Positions 37,234-45,626 of a stretch of DNA of 64,000 nucleotides are shown one piece after another (position 1 is the first letter of the stretch; each line of letters opens with the position of its first letter). A model generated the notes under the pieces. That model was given only the letters and a program-made list of their open reading frames with translations, searched no databases and was not told where the DNA came from. The position numbers and the translations under genes were made by a program. The stretch is taken from the NCBI RefSeq assembly GCF_028617075.1, contig NZ_JAQKGV010000003.1:1-64000 (forward strand), read 5' to 3'. This DNA is from Rubrobacter calidifluminis. GTDB taxonomy: Bacteria; Actinomycetota; Rubrobacteria; Rubrobacterales; Rubrobacteraceae.

Positions 37234-37250
37234 GTGAGAACCGGTTCACA
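37234..37250 (-). promoter_or_regulatory. Candidate LacI-type operator upstream of GH51
   Basis: GAACCGGTTC at 37238-37247 is a perfect palindrome with central CG, inside TGTGAACCGGTTCTCAC on the minus strand. This is the shape of LacI-family operators. It lies 31 bases above the GH51 ATG in an AT-rich gap shared with the divergent epimerase, and resembles the motif before GH35 at 7124-7140. Confidence 0.45.
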
Positions 37251-37372
37251 TTGAATCACATCTTTCAACAAAAAACAACACCATATGCCCTTTAACAGCA
37301 CTCACTCCCTCAAAATACGCCCTGCTGGCGGGGGTTCGCGGGTGCGGGGCTGAGGAGTCTGTTGTGTATTGT

Positions 37373-37401
37373 TTGATTCGCGGAGTTCACTGTGTTCTAA
37401 T
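37373..37401 (+). promoter_or_regulatory. Candidate promoter of the aldose epimerase
   Basis: TTGATT (37373-37378), 17-base spacer, TCTAAT (37396-37401), followed 35 bases later by the epimerase ATG. Two mismatches to consensus in each box at most. It sits in the divergent gap with GH51. Confidence 0.5.
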
Positions 37402-37436
37402 GTTGCATGGCAGGAGATCAGGGGAAAGGAGAAGAG

Positions 37437-38729
37437 ATGGAGAGCGGCAGCGGGTCTGGACCGTCCGGCATGAGCCGGGGTGAGTTTCTCAAGGCTGGAA
37501 GCGTGGGGCTCGCCGGTGCGGCGTTTCTCGCGGCCGGCACCCCGGCGGAGGCGGCGCGCAAGGGATCGGCTGCGCCCCGGCACGGAGGCGGGCACCATCA
37601 CGGGGGGAGCCTCGGCGTAAGCCGGGAGCTCTGGGGGAGCGCGCACGGCGAGGACGTCTATCTGTACACGCTCACCAGCGGTCGGCGGATGACGGTCAGG
37701 ATCTCGAACTACGGCGGGGTGGTACAGTCCATCTGGGTGCCGGACCGGGCGGGGAGGGTCGAGAACGTGGCTTTGGGCTTTCCGAAGCTCGAGGACTACG
37801 TCAACGACTTCGAGAACCAGCCCTGGCCGGCCGAGGGAGGTTCGGGGGACACGTACTTCGGGGCGATCATCGGTCAGTATGCCAACAGGATCGCCAATGG
37901 GCGGTTCACCCTGAACGGCAAGACCTACCACCTGCCGCAGAACGACGGCTCCAACACGCTGCACGGCGGGCCCGACTCCTGGAACACCAAGGTGTGGGAC
38001 GCAAGCACCGGGAAGGGGAAGGATTACGTGGAGCTGGCCCTGAGCCACACCTTCCCTCCCGACTTCAACGGGTTTCCCGGTCAGATCCGGGCGACGGTGA
38101 CCTACAGGCTCACCCGGGAGAACGCGCTCTACATAAACTACGAGGCAAAGAACATCTCGGAGACCGACACGGTCATAAACCTGACCAACCACACCTACTT
38201 CAACCTGGCTGGGGAAGGCTCAGGGGACGTCTACGACCAGCTGCTCAGGATCAACGCCGACCGCTACACGCCGATAGACGAGAACCTTATCCCGACGGGG
38301 GAGCTCGCTCCCGTCGCCGGCACCCCGTTCGACTTCCGCAGGATGAAGCCCATCGGGCGCGACATCCGCGACGGTGACCCCCAGATAACCATAGCCCACG
38401 GCTTCGACCACAACTTCGTGCTGAACGGCTCGGGAATGCGGTTGATCGCTGTCGCCGAAGATCCGCGCAGCGGGAGGGTCCTCCTCACCTACACCGACCA
38501 GCCCGGCGTGCAGTTCTACACGGGGAACTTCCTCGTCGGGGATCTGGTGGGCACCGGCGGCAGGACCTACCGGCAGACCGACGGGTTCACGCTCGAGACC
38601 CAGCACTTCCCCGACTCACCGAACCAACCGGGCTTCCCCTCGACGGTGCTGCGGGCCGGGGACACCTTCACCTCGACGACCGTCTACAGGTTCGAGACCG
38701 CGGGGCGCGGGCTTTCGCACCACCGCTAG
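37437..38729 (+). CDS. Secreted aldose 1-epimerase (galactose mutarotase)
   Basis: 430-residue GalM-type enzyme interconverting the alpha and beta anomers of free sugars. Motifs: ISNYGGVVQSIWVPD, YANRIANGRF, the catalytic His in NLTNHTYFNLAG, and GFDHNFVLN. The catalytic Glu is likely in DGFTLETQHFPD. The N-terminus has a Tat-like signal, SRGEFLKAGSVG, with one arginine missing from the pair, then a hydrophobic stretch and AEAA. A His-rich linker follows. I chose ATG 37437, which has AGGAG five bases upstream, over the ATG 30 bases earlier. The gene is divergent from GH51-GH2 and would process sugars those enzymes release. Confidence 0.9.
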   Translation: MESGSGSGPSGMSRGEFLKAGSVGLAGAAFLAAGTPAEAARKGSAAPRHGGGHHHGGSLGVSRELWGSAHGEDVYLYTLTSGRRMTVRISNYGGVVQSIWVPDRAGRVENVALGFPKLEDYVNDFENQPWPAEGGSGDTYFGAIIGQYANRIANGRFTLNGKTYHLPQNDGSNTLHGGPDSWNTKVWDASTGKGKDYVELALSHTFPPDFNGFPGQIRATVTYRLTRENALYINYEAKNISETDTVINLTNHTYFNLAGEGSGDVYDQLLRINADRYTPIDENLIPTGELAPVAGTPFDFRRMKPIGRDIRDGDPQITIAHGFDHNFVLNGSGMRLIAVAEDPRSGRVLLTYTDQPGVQFYTGNFLVGDLVGTGGRTYRQTDGFTLETQHFPDSPNQPGFPSTVLRAGDTFTSTTVYRFETAGRGLSHHR

Positions 38730-38765
38730 GCTCCACCCGCGCCGGGCTACGCCTGGGGCCCGTGA

Positions 38766-40187
38766 TCATCCCTTCACCACGATCATGGGCCTCAGGCGGG
38801 CCACCTTCTTCCCGATGCCCGCCGCGTCGGTGACCTCCACCACCTCGGCCGCGTCCTTGTAGGCCTCGGACATCTCCTCGTCGACGGTGGCGCGTCCCGC
38901 CGCACGCACCAGGATGCCGCGTCTCTCCAGCTCCCCTATGAGATCACGGCCCCGCGCCGCCTTTTTGGCCCGGCGGCGGCTCATCCTGCGCCCGGCCCCG
39001 TGCGCGCTCGACCCGAAAGTCTCGCGCATCGCACCCTCGGTCCCGGCGAGCACGAAAGAGTAGCGCCCCATGTCGCCGGGCACGAGAACGGGCTGCCCAT
39101 AGGAGCGGTAGCGCTCCGGGAGCTCGGGGTTTCCCGGGCCGAAAGCCCGGGTCGCGCCCTTGCGGTGCACCAGAACCCTCCTTCCCCCGTGCTTCTCGAA
39201 CTTCGCGTTGTTGTGCGCCAGGTCGTAGAGGACGCGCAGGGACCCGCCGAAGCCGGTCCTCTCGAAAGCCCGGCGTACGTGGTGGGTTATGAGCTGGCGA
39301 TTCGCGAAGGCGAAGTTGGCCGCGGCCGCCATGGCCCCCAGGTAGGAGCGCCCCTCCGGGCTGTCTATGGGCGCCGCCGCGAGCTGCCTGTCGACCAGTT
39401 CGATGCCGTACTTCGGGGCCACATCGAGGAAGCGCTCCACGTAGTCCTGGCAGACCTGGTGCCCGAGCCCGCGCGACCCGGAGTGGATGAGGACCGTCAC
39501 CCTCCCCTCCTGCAGGCCGAACGCCGGGGCCGCCTCCCGGTCGTAGACCTCGTCGACGTACTGTACCTCGAGGAAGTGGTTCCCCGAGCCCAGCGTCCCG
39601 AGCTGGGAAGCCCCGCGTTTGTAGGCCCGCTCCGAGACCGCCTCAGGATCCGCCCCCGGCAGCATGCCCCGGGACTCGACGTTCTCGAGGTCGGCCGGAT
39701 CCGTGTAGCCGCGGTCCACCAGAGCCCGCGGCCCCTCGTGCAGGATGGCGGAGTGCTCCCTGCGGCCGAGCCCCAGGTCTCTCCTGCCCCTCCCCACGCC
39801 GGAGGGCACGGCCGCAAAGAGGGCGTCCGCCAGCTCGCGGGCCCGGGGCACGAGATCCTCGCGCTCGAGGTCCGAGACCAGGAGCCTCACCCCGCAGTTG
39901 ATGTCGAAGCCGACCCCGCCGGGGCTCACCACGCCCTCTCCCCCCGTTTCGAAGGCCGCGACCCCACCGATGGGGAAGCCGTACCCCCAGTGGACGTCCG
40001 GCATCGCCAGCGCCGGCCCGACGATCCCCGGGAGCGTGGCCACGTTCTCGAGCTGCTTCAGGGAAGCGTAGTCTTCGGCGGCGAGATCCGAGAGGATACT
40101 CTCCGAAGCGTAGAAGACGGCTTCGACCCGCATCGCGCCCTCGCGCGGTATCCGGTACCTGTTCTCGGAGAGCCGCTCGAAGTTCAT
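38766..40187 (-). CDS. rtcB: RNA 3'-phosphate ligase RtcB
   Basis: 473-residue GTP- and metal-dependent RNA ligase joining 2',3'-cyclic phosphate or 3'-phosphate ends to 5'-OH ends, used in tRNA splicing or RNA repair. The metal-binding motifs are intact: MPDVHWGYGFPIGGV, SPGGVGFDINCGVRL with its Cys ligand, GSGNHFLEVQ, and HSGSRGLGHQ. The guanylylated His lies in SSAHGAGRRMSR. The length matches the family. Archease, its activating partner, lies 10 bases upstream on the same strand. No RtcA or RtcR-like activator is present. Confidence 0.95.
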   Translation of the reverse strand: MNFERLSENRYRIPREGAMRVEAVFYASESILSDLAAEDYASLKQLENVATLPGIVGPALAMPDVHWGYGFPIGGVAAFETGGEGVVSPGGVGFDINCGVRLLVSDLEREDLVPRARELADALFAAVPSGVGRGRRDLGLGRREHSAILHEGPRALVDRGYTDPADLENVESRGMLPGADPEAVSERAYKRGASQLGTLGSGNHFLEVQYVDEVYDREAAPAFGLQEGRVTVLIHSGSRGLGHQVCQDYVERFLDVAPKYGIELVDRQLAAAPIDSPEGRSYLGAMAAAANFAFANRQLITHHVRRAFERTGFGGSLRVLYDLAHNNAKFEKHGGRRVLVHRKGATRAFGPGNPELPERYRSYGQPVLVPGDMGRYSFVLAGTEGAMRETFGSSAHGAGRRMSRRRAKKAARGRDLIGELERRGILVRAAGRATVDEEMSEAYKDAAEVVEVTDAAGIGKKVARLRPMIVVKG

Positions 40188-40197
40188 CGCAACCTCC

Positions 40198-40611
40198 TCA
40201 AACGTCGAATATCACCCGACAGCTCCAGGTGTCACCCTCCTGCCTGATCTCGAGCCCGTGGAAGGTGACGCTCTTGATCTCACCGATCCAGCCCTGCTCC
40301 TCGACGTCCAGCGCGCTCCCGCGAAGCCGGGCCCGGAGAGAGCAATCCTCCATGTCGAGCCGGAGGGAACCGTCGGCGGGGACGAAACCCTCCTCCTGGA
40401 CCAGGTACAACAGCTCGCTCAGCCACCGCACGAGCAGCACCTCGAGGTCCGGCCCCTCCAGCTCGACGGTGCGCAGGCATCCGCCGCCCTGTGGAGGCCG
40501 CTCGAACATCAGGAGCAACACACCCCGCATGGCCTCGAGGAACAGCCCCTCAAGGCTCTCGGCCGCGGCCTCGAAGCCCACGTCCGCCGTGTGGTCGAGA
40601 ATCCTGATCAC
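40198..40611 (-). CDS. Archease (RtcB activator)
   Basis: 137-residue archease. It opens IRILDHTADVGFEAAAES, the hallmark with the metal-binding Asp-His-x-Ala-Asp segment, and ends in CRVIFDV, close to the usual archease C-terminus. Archease speeds RtcB guanylylation and allows multiple turnover. Gene order archease then rtcB, 10 bases apart, supports a two-gene operon. The start is ATG at 40611. Confidence 0.93.
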   Translation of the reverse strand: MIRILDHTADVGFEAAAESLEGLFLEAMRGVLLLMFERPPQGGGCLRTVELEGPDLEVLLVRWLSELLYLVQEEGFVPADGSLRLDMEDCSLRARLRGSALDVEEQGWIGEIKSVTFHGLEIRQEGDTWSCRVIFDV

Positions 40612-40654
40612 GTGAACCCGCCAGTATTCCTACCACAGCCCAGCGGATCCGGCC

Positions 40655-41194
40655 CTAACGGCGGATCACGTTCGGGTCCGGCGGTTCACCTAGCTTGCCG
40701 CCCACGTACCCCCCAAACAGGTCGGCCAGGAAGAGGCCGAAAGCCGAGATGAGCTCCCTCGAGGAGAGGCCGAAGCTGACCGGAGGGAGAGCAACGGCAC
40801 CCATGAAAAACCGCCCGAACCCCGAGAGGATGACCGCCAGGATCACCCCGAGTACGAGCCCCAACACGGCGCACAGGGCGCCATTGAGCCCGCCCCGGTG
40901 CGGCGCCAGCCTGCTGGCCGCAAAGCCACCGGCCAGATAGGCCAGAAAGCCCGCCACCAGCGCGACCACGACGACGGTAGCGGAGAAACCGCCGGAGGTC
41001 GGGGCCACGCCGGTCACCCCGACATAGAGGGCACGCAGCAGCCACTCGAGCACACCGCCGCAGACCGCGGCCACGACCCAGCCCAGCAGTATCGCCGGGA
41101 GACTGATACCCCTCCTACTCAACTTCTCACACCCGCTTCTGCGTCCAAGACCCTCTCCGGAGAGCCGCCCGGCAAGGTCCCCCTTCAGGGCCAT
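40655..41194 (-). CDS. Membrane protein of unknown function
   Basis: 179 residues, not recognised as a named family. Four hydrophobic segments are visible: about 33-55, 72-95, 103-127 and 147-167, with small residues (Gly, Ala) abundant. The short positive N-terminus before the first helix suggests an N-in topology. The true start may be later than 41194. It precedes the archease-rtcB pair by 43 bases, but nothing shows a shared role. Confidence 0.6.
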   Translation of the reverse strand: MALKGDLAGRLSGEGLGRRSGCEKLSRRGISLPAILLGWVVAAVCGGVLEWLLRALYVGVTGVAPTSGGFSATVVVVALVAGFLAYLAGGFAASRLAPHRGGLNGALCAVLGLVLGVILAVILSGFGRFFMGAVALPPVSFGLSSRELISAFGLFLADLFGGYVGGKLGEPPDPNVIRR

Positions 41195-41230
41195 TCTCCT
41201 CCGTAGCCCTTAATCTTCCGTAAGGAAGGG

Positions 41231-41294
41231 TTAGCATTCTGTAAAGGTTCGGTTAAAGAAGGGCGCGCGGAGCACCGCGCAATTCCGTTAAAAT
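41231..41294 (+). promoter_or_regulatory. Candidate activated promoter of the two-component operon
   Basis: TGTAAAG and GTTAAAG units lie 11 bases apart at 41240-41258, the spacing of OmpR/PhoB-family direct repeats. TAAAAT at 41289-41294 is a plausible -10, seven bases before the kinase ATG; no good -35 is visible, as expected of an activator-dependent promoter. A closely related CTGTAAAG block occurs at 55302-55320. Confidence 0.45.
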
Positions 41295-41300
41295 CGTTCC

Positions 41301-43019
41301 ATGCGGCTCGGGTTCAGGATCTCCCTCACGCTCCTGGTCTCTCTGGCAGTGGTGCTCTCGGTCGGTATACTGCTGCTCTACGGGCTACCCACCGTCCAGC
41401 GCCGCATCGAGGAGCACGCCAGGAAGGTCACGCTGGCGCAGGCCGCCGCCACCGCGGATGCCATCACCTCCGGGAGGGGAGGCGGCTGGCGGGCCATGCT
41501 CGGCGGCTCCGGCACCCCAGGGAGCTCCGGACAGCTTTTGCAGAGAACGCTCAACCTCTACGCGCGGCCGGGCGAAACCCGGGTGATCGTCGTAAACCGC
41601 CGGGGGAAGATCCTGGCCAGCGAGGGAGAGGCAGACTTCAGGGCCGAAAGGCCCCTGATACAAGCGGCGGCGGATGGCAAACGCTCCTTCCGGCAGTCCG
41701 GCGGATACGACGTCGCCGTGGCCCCGATCTTCTACAGGGAGAAGCTCGCGGGAGGCGTGATACTCGCCACTGGCGGGTTCGAGAATACCTTCTATCGCAT
41801 CTTCATGCGGAGCTCCCTGGAGGCGGCGCTAATCTCGCTCATCGCGAGCGGCGGCGTGGCCCTGCTCCTGGCCACGGTCATGGGCAGGAGAGTAGAACGA
41901 CTTGCGCTCGGTGCCCGTTCGATCGCCGACGGGGACCTCTCCTATCGCCTGGTTCCCGACCACGGCGACGAGCTGGGCGAGCTGGCCCGGGCCTTCAACG
42001 AGATGGCCGACAGGCTCGAGGGGTCCTTCGAGGAGCTCAAGCGGGGAGAACGGAACCTCAGGACCATACTCGACAATCTGAACGAGGGTGTCCTCGCCGC
42101 CGCAGCGGACGGGAGCATACTGTTTGCCAACCGCGCGGCCCGCAGGGTGGTTGGTAGCGACTCAGGGAGCGTGCCGGATCTCTGGGAGGAGTTCGACCTC
42201 AGGGAGGCGATAGCCCGATGCGTCGGGAGCAGGGAACGCATCGAGGCCATGGTGCAGGACGGCAGGATCTTCATGCGCGTCAACGTCGTACACCTTACCA
42301 GCGGCTCCGCGGACCACGGCGGGGCCCTGGTGGTGATGCAGGATCTCTCGGAAGGACGCAGGCTCGAAGTCAACCAGCAGCGGTTTATAGCCAACGCCGC
42401 CCACACGTTGAAGACCCCGATCACCACGATAGTCGGCGCCGCCGAGCTGCTGCTCTCGGGCGACGACGAGGATCCGGCGGTCCGGCGGCGCCTGCTGAAG
42501 CACATCTTCAACGAGAGCAACAAGATGCAACAGCTCTCGGATACCCTGCTGAGAATGGCGCGAACCGGCTTCGAGGCCAGCCGGCCGGAGCTGCGGGAGA
42601 TAGACCTCAGGCAGGCCGCTGCCTCGGCTCTCTCACAGATGTCCCCGCTCGCGGAGCGCATGGGCGTCGGACTCTCCCTCACCGGCGACGCAGATCCGGC
42701 GCTCGCCGACGGCGAGCGCCTCGAGCATTCGCTGCTCATCCTGCTGCAGAACGCGATCAAACACTCCAGCAGAGGAGACGTCGTCACACTGCGGCTGAGA
42801 GGACGCTCGGTGAGCGTCGAGGACGAGGGCGAGGGCATAAGCGAACGTGATCTCCCACACGTCTTCGAGCGGTTCTACCGGGGCTCGGGAAAAGCCGAGG
42901 GGTTCGGACTCGGGCTTTCGATCTGCAAGGAGAACGTGGAGGCGATGGGCGGCGGGATAGAGATCTCCTCCGAGAGAGGATGCGGGACGACCGTCACCCT
43001 CACCCTGCTCTCGCCGTAG
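41301..43019 (+). CDS. Membrane sensor histidine kinase
   Basis: 572-residue kinase. Helix one is about 7-28, an extracytoplasmic sensor follows, and helix two is about 172-194. HAMP spans about 195-250 (RSIADGDLSYRL), a PAS-like domain about 255-350, and the HisKA box FIANAAHTLKTPITT carries the phosphorylated His. The ATPase domain has the N box ILLQNAIKHS, the G boxes DEGEGISERD and GFGLGLSICKENV. The response regulator begins 68 bases after its stop. There is no clear ribosome site before the ATG, and the -10 lies seven bases away, so the mRNA may be leaderless. Confidence 0.92.
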   Translation: MRLGFRISLTLLVSLAVVLSVGILLLYGLPTVQRRIEEHARKVTLAQAAATADAITSGRGGGWRAMLGGSGTPGSSGQLLQRTLNLYARPGETRVIVVNRRGKILASEGEADFRAERPLIQAAADGKRSFRQSGGYDVAVAPIFYREKLAGGVILATGGFENTFYRIFMRSSLEAALISLIASGGVALLLATVMGRRVERLALGARSIADGDLSYRLVPDHGDELGELARAFNEMADRLEGSFEELKRGERNLRTILDNLNEGVLAAAADGSILFANRAARRVVGSDSGSVPDLWEEFDLREAIARCVGSRERIEAMVQDGRIFMRVNVVHLTSGSADHGGALVVMQDLSEGRRLEVNQQRFIANAAHTLKTPITTIVGAAELLLSGDDEDPAVRRRLLKHIFNESNKMQQLSDTLLRMARTGFEASRPELREIDLRQAAASALSQMSPLAERMGVGLSLTGDADPALADGERLEHSLLILLQNAIKHSSRGDVVTLRLRGRSVSVEDEGEGISERDLPHVFERFYRGSGKAEGFGLGLSICKENVEAMGGGIEISSERGCGTTVTLTLLSP

Positions 43020-43087
43020 TGAAAGAGAAATTTTCCGTCTACAATCCCCAGAATCGCATGCTGCACCAGAGACCAGCGGGACAGGGG

Positions 43088-43789
43088 ATGCACAGGGTTC
43101 TGATAGTCGAGGACGATACGGCGGTCAGAGACGTGGTGGCCCGGGCCCTGCAGCGGGAGCACCTCGAAACCCGGGAGGCCGAAGACGCCGAGTCGGCACT
43201 CGAGTACCTGCGTGGCGGCGGGCGGTGCGACCTGATCATCCTGGACATCATGCTGCCGGGGATGGACGGGATCGAGCTCTGCCGGCGGGTGCGCGCCTCG
43301 AGCGAGGTGCCGATCATCATACTCTCCGTACGCGACGACGAGACGAGCGTCGTGGTCGGGCTCGAGGTCGGAGCCGACGACTACGTCACAAAACCTTTCT
43401 CGCCACGCCAGCTCGTAAGCCGGGTCAGGGCACAGCTCAGGCGCAGGGAGATGGACCTGCAGAGCGTCGGCCCGCAGGACGACACACACAGGCTCGTCTT
43501 CCCCGGCCTGGAGATAGACCTCTCCCGCCGGCTGGTCACCGCAGGCGGAAGGCCGGTCGAACTCACGGCGAAGGAGTTCGACCTCCTCTCTCTGCTCGCC
43601 TCCCACCCCGGCAGGGTCTACACCCGCGAGCAGATCATGCGCCACCTGTGGGGCGGAGAGTTCTTCGGCGAGGCCCGGGCCGCGGACGTTCACATCCAGC
43701 ACATCCGACACAAGATAGAGCCCGATCCCAAAAACCCCCGCTACGTCCAGACGGTGCGCGGGGCGGGCTACAGATTCACCGAGGGCTGA
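43088..43789 (+). CDS. OmpR/PhoB-family response regulator
   Basis: 233 residues. The receiver domain has VLIVEDDTAVR, the phosphorylated Asp in LIILDIMLPGMDG, and Lys in YVTKPFSPRQL. The winged-helix output domain includes PVELTAKEFDLLSLLASHPG and TVRGAGYRFTEG, standard OmpR ends. It is the evident partner of the kinase just upstream and probably binds the 11-bp repeats before that gene. I start at 43088, where the receiver begins (MHRVLIVEDD); an in-frame ATG at 43058 would add 10 residues. A weak hairpin follows at 43827. Confidence 0.93.
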   Translation: MHRVLIVEDDTAVRDVVARALQREHLETREAEDAESALEYLRGGGRCDLIILDIMLPGMDGIELCRRVRASSEVPIIILSVRDDETSVVVGLEVGADDYVTKPFSPRQLVSRVRAQLRRREMDLQSVGPQDDTHRLVFPGLEIDLSRRLVTAGGRPVELTAKEFDLLSLLASHPGRVYTREQIMRHLWGGEFFGEARAADVHIQHIRHKIEPDPKNPRYVQTVRGAGYRFTEG

Positions 43790-43826
43790 GCGGGAAAAAC
43801 GCTCCCACGCCCCCACCCCGTTCTCT

Positions 43827-43848
43827 CCCCCGCCCTACAGGACGGGGG
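43827..43848 (+). terminator. Possible terminator after the response regulator
   Basis: CCCCCG at 43827-43832 pairs with CGGGGG at 43843-43848, with two more pairs after a bulge; TTAT follows. The hairpin is 38 bases after the stop. Confidence 0.35.
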
Positions 43849-44055
43849 TTATCATGCGCTGTATGTATCGACCCCAGGCATCCGTCGGCTTCCGGGTGCG
43901 CCCTGGCGCGGTGACCTCCAAGGGGATCGTGATGCCACGCGCCCTGTACCTCGTCGCCGGGATATACGGCCCGGGGTGGCGTGAGTGACGCAGAAGGGTG
44001 CGCGGTGCTTAAGTTCGTCGGGCTCTGTAACTCCCGCAGGCGGCGGGCGGCGAAC
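43849..44055. other. Degraded stretch without a recognisable gene
   Basis: No frame here reads like a protein with recognisable motifs. If the ABC ATPase remnant to the right was once complete, this is where its Walker A half should be, but no GxxGxGKS/T is present in any plus frame. Confidence 0.4.
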
Positions 44056-44595
44056 GTCTCAGGGGGATGCAGCGGAGGCTTCAGCTCACCGCCACTCCGG
44101 TGCACCGGCCGCAGCTGATGTTCGTGGACTAGCCCACCGCGAACCTGGACCCCATCCTGCGCAACGAGCTCTGGGAACGCCTCGAGGCCCTGTGCGACGA
44201 GGGGAGGGCGATCATCGTGAGCACCCGGTACGTCGAGGAGGCCGGCCGCTGCGACCGGATCTGGCTGCTCTCGGGTGGAAGGATGATCGCCGCGAGAACT
44301 GCCGCGCGAGGCCTTCGGTGGCGAGATAGTCGCCTGGAGCTCGGAGGGGACATCGGTCGGGCCGGGGGTACCTGCAGGCGCCCGAACGTCTCGGCCACCT
44401 CCCGGACATAAACGGGCTCTCCGCCGGCGGCAGGACGGAGGCGATAGTACGCCTCGTCGTCGACGAGGCGGACCGGTGCTGACGGAGGTCTTCCGGGCCC
44501 TGCAAGGGGCGGAGATACTCGCCGCCGACGTGCATACCCCCTCCTTCGACGAGGTCTTCGTCAGGCTCGAGGAGAGGGGCACAGAAGCAGGCTAG
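44056..44595 (+). pseudogene. Remnant of an ABC transporter ATPase
   Basis: The pieces, read in order, are a decayed signature MQRRLQLTAT (frame from 44067), VHRPQLMFVD then stop then PTANLDP (Walker B, with TAG at 44131-44133 where the catalytic Glu codon should be), a D-loop and helical part through LSGGRMIA, and a C-terminal stretch PSFDEVFVRLEERG ending at the TAG at 44593. There is at least one frameshift near 44097, one nonsense codon and a further break after 44300. Walker A is missing. It resembles drug or lipid ABC-2 ATPases. Its tail overlaps the cydB stop by a few bases. It cannot make an active ATPase. Confidence 0.8.
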
Positions 44596-45623
44596 ACCTC
44601 GACCCTCCCGCGGAACATCCGGTAGATGATCGCGAAGTAGGCACAGGCGAGGAGCAGCCCGAGCCCCCAGGCGATCAGGCCTACCACCAGGCTGTGGTGC
44701 GGGGCGGAGGCGTTGTAGATCGTCAGGCTGCGGGAGGGGTCGACCGCGGGCAGCACCTTCGGGTAGATCGCGAAGGCCGTCGAGGACATCATCCCCACGA
44801 TGTACGCGCACGAGCCGCCGAAGGAGAGCCCGTCACGCCCCTTCATCAGGGCGTACCCCACCGTCAGGATGCCCCCGATCGCGACCGCGGGGAACACGAA
44901 CCCCCACGGAGCGCTCTCGAAGTGGGAGAGGCGCTGCGGCAGCAGGTAGAAGGTCAGCGGCGTCGCGAGCGCGGTGAGCCCGACGGTGGCCACCCAGAAG
45001 GCCCCGGCGAAGATCCTGCTGCTGTTGCGAAGCCCTCCGGTGGTCTTCATCGTCAGGTAGGTGGTTCCGTGCAGAATCACCGCGCAGAGCGCGAGGAGCC
45101 CGATCATTACCGTGTACCAGTCCAGGATGCCGGGGTTCTTACTCAGGGGGTGCAGCGGGTCGGTCCAGAGCGCCTGGAAGAAATAGGAGCCGTCCTGCCC
45201 TATCGGCACGCCGCGCATCACGTTCGCGAGCGCCACCCCGAAGAAGAAAGGCAGCGGCAGACTCCCGATGAAGAAGACCCCATCCCAGAAAGAGCGCCAT
45301 AGGTCGTTGTCGAGGAGGCCGCGCATCTCAAGCCCGATCCCGCGCAGGATCAGGAGCCACAACACCACGAAGACGGCGAGGTAGAATCCGCTCAGGCTCA
45401 CCGAGTAGAGCAGCGGGAACGAGAGGAACAGCCCGCCCCCGGCTGCGACCAGCCAGGTCTCGTTCCCGTCCCACAGCGGCAGGATGGCCCGCTGCACCGC
45501 CCGGCGCTCCCGGTCGTCCTTGGTGACGAACGGGTAGATGGCCCCGGCCCCCAGGTCGAACCCGTCGAGCAGGACATACATGGTGAGGATGAAGGCTATG
45601 AAGATGAACCAGACCGTCTGCAT
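44592..45623 (-). CDS. cydB: Cytochrome bd ubiquinol oxidase subunit II
   Basis: 343-residue membrane subunit with about eight or nine hydrophobic helices and no heme ligands of its own, forming the heterodimer with CydA. It opens VWFIFIAFILTMYVLLDGFDLG, the family start, and contains GNETWLVAAGG and YPFVTKDDRERRA. Its ATG begins 3 bases after the cydA stop, so the two are coupled. It transfers quinol electrons to oxygen without pumping protons and has high oxygen affinity. Confidence 0.95.
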   Translation of the reverse strand: MQTVWFIFIAFILTMYVLLDGFDLGAGAIYPFVTKDDRERRAVQRAILPLWDGNETWLVAAGGGLFLSFPLLYSVSLSGFYLAVFVVLWLLILRGIGLEMRGLLDNDLWRSFWDGVFFIGSLPLPFFFGVALANVMRGVPIGQDGSYFFQALWTDPLHPLSKNPGILDWYTVMIGLLALCAVILHGTTYLTMKTTGGLRNSSRIFAGAFWVATVGLTALATPLTFYLLPQRLSHFESAPWGFVFPAVAIGGILTVGYALMKGRDGLSFGGSCAYIVGMMSSTAFAIYPKVLPAVDPSRSLTIYNASAPHHSLVVGLIAWGLGLLLACAYFAIIYRMFRGRVEV

Positions 45624-45626
45624 CTC

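Noticed and set aside
38730-38765. Terminator between the epimerase and rtcB
   Set aside because: Partial complementarity is present but no convincing uninterrupted stem.
43776-44582. Minus-strand open frame over the ABC remnant
   Set aside because: It lacks motifs; the plus strand holds legible ABC ATPase pieces.
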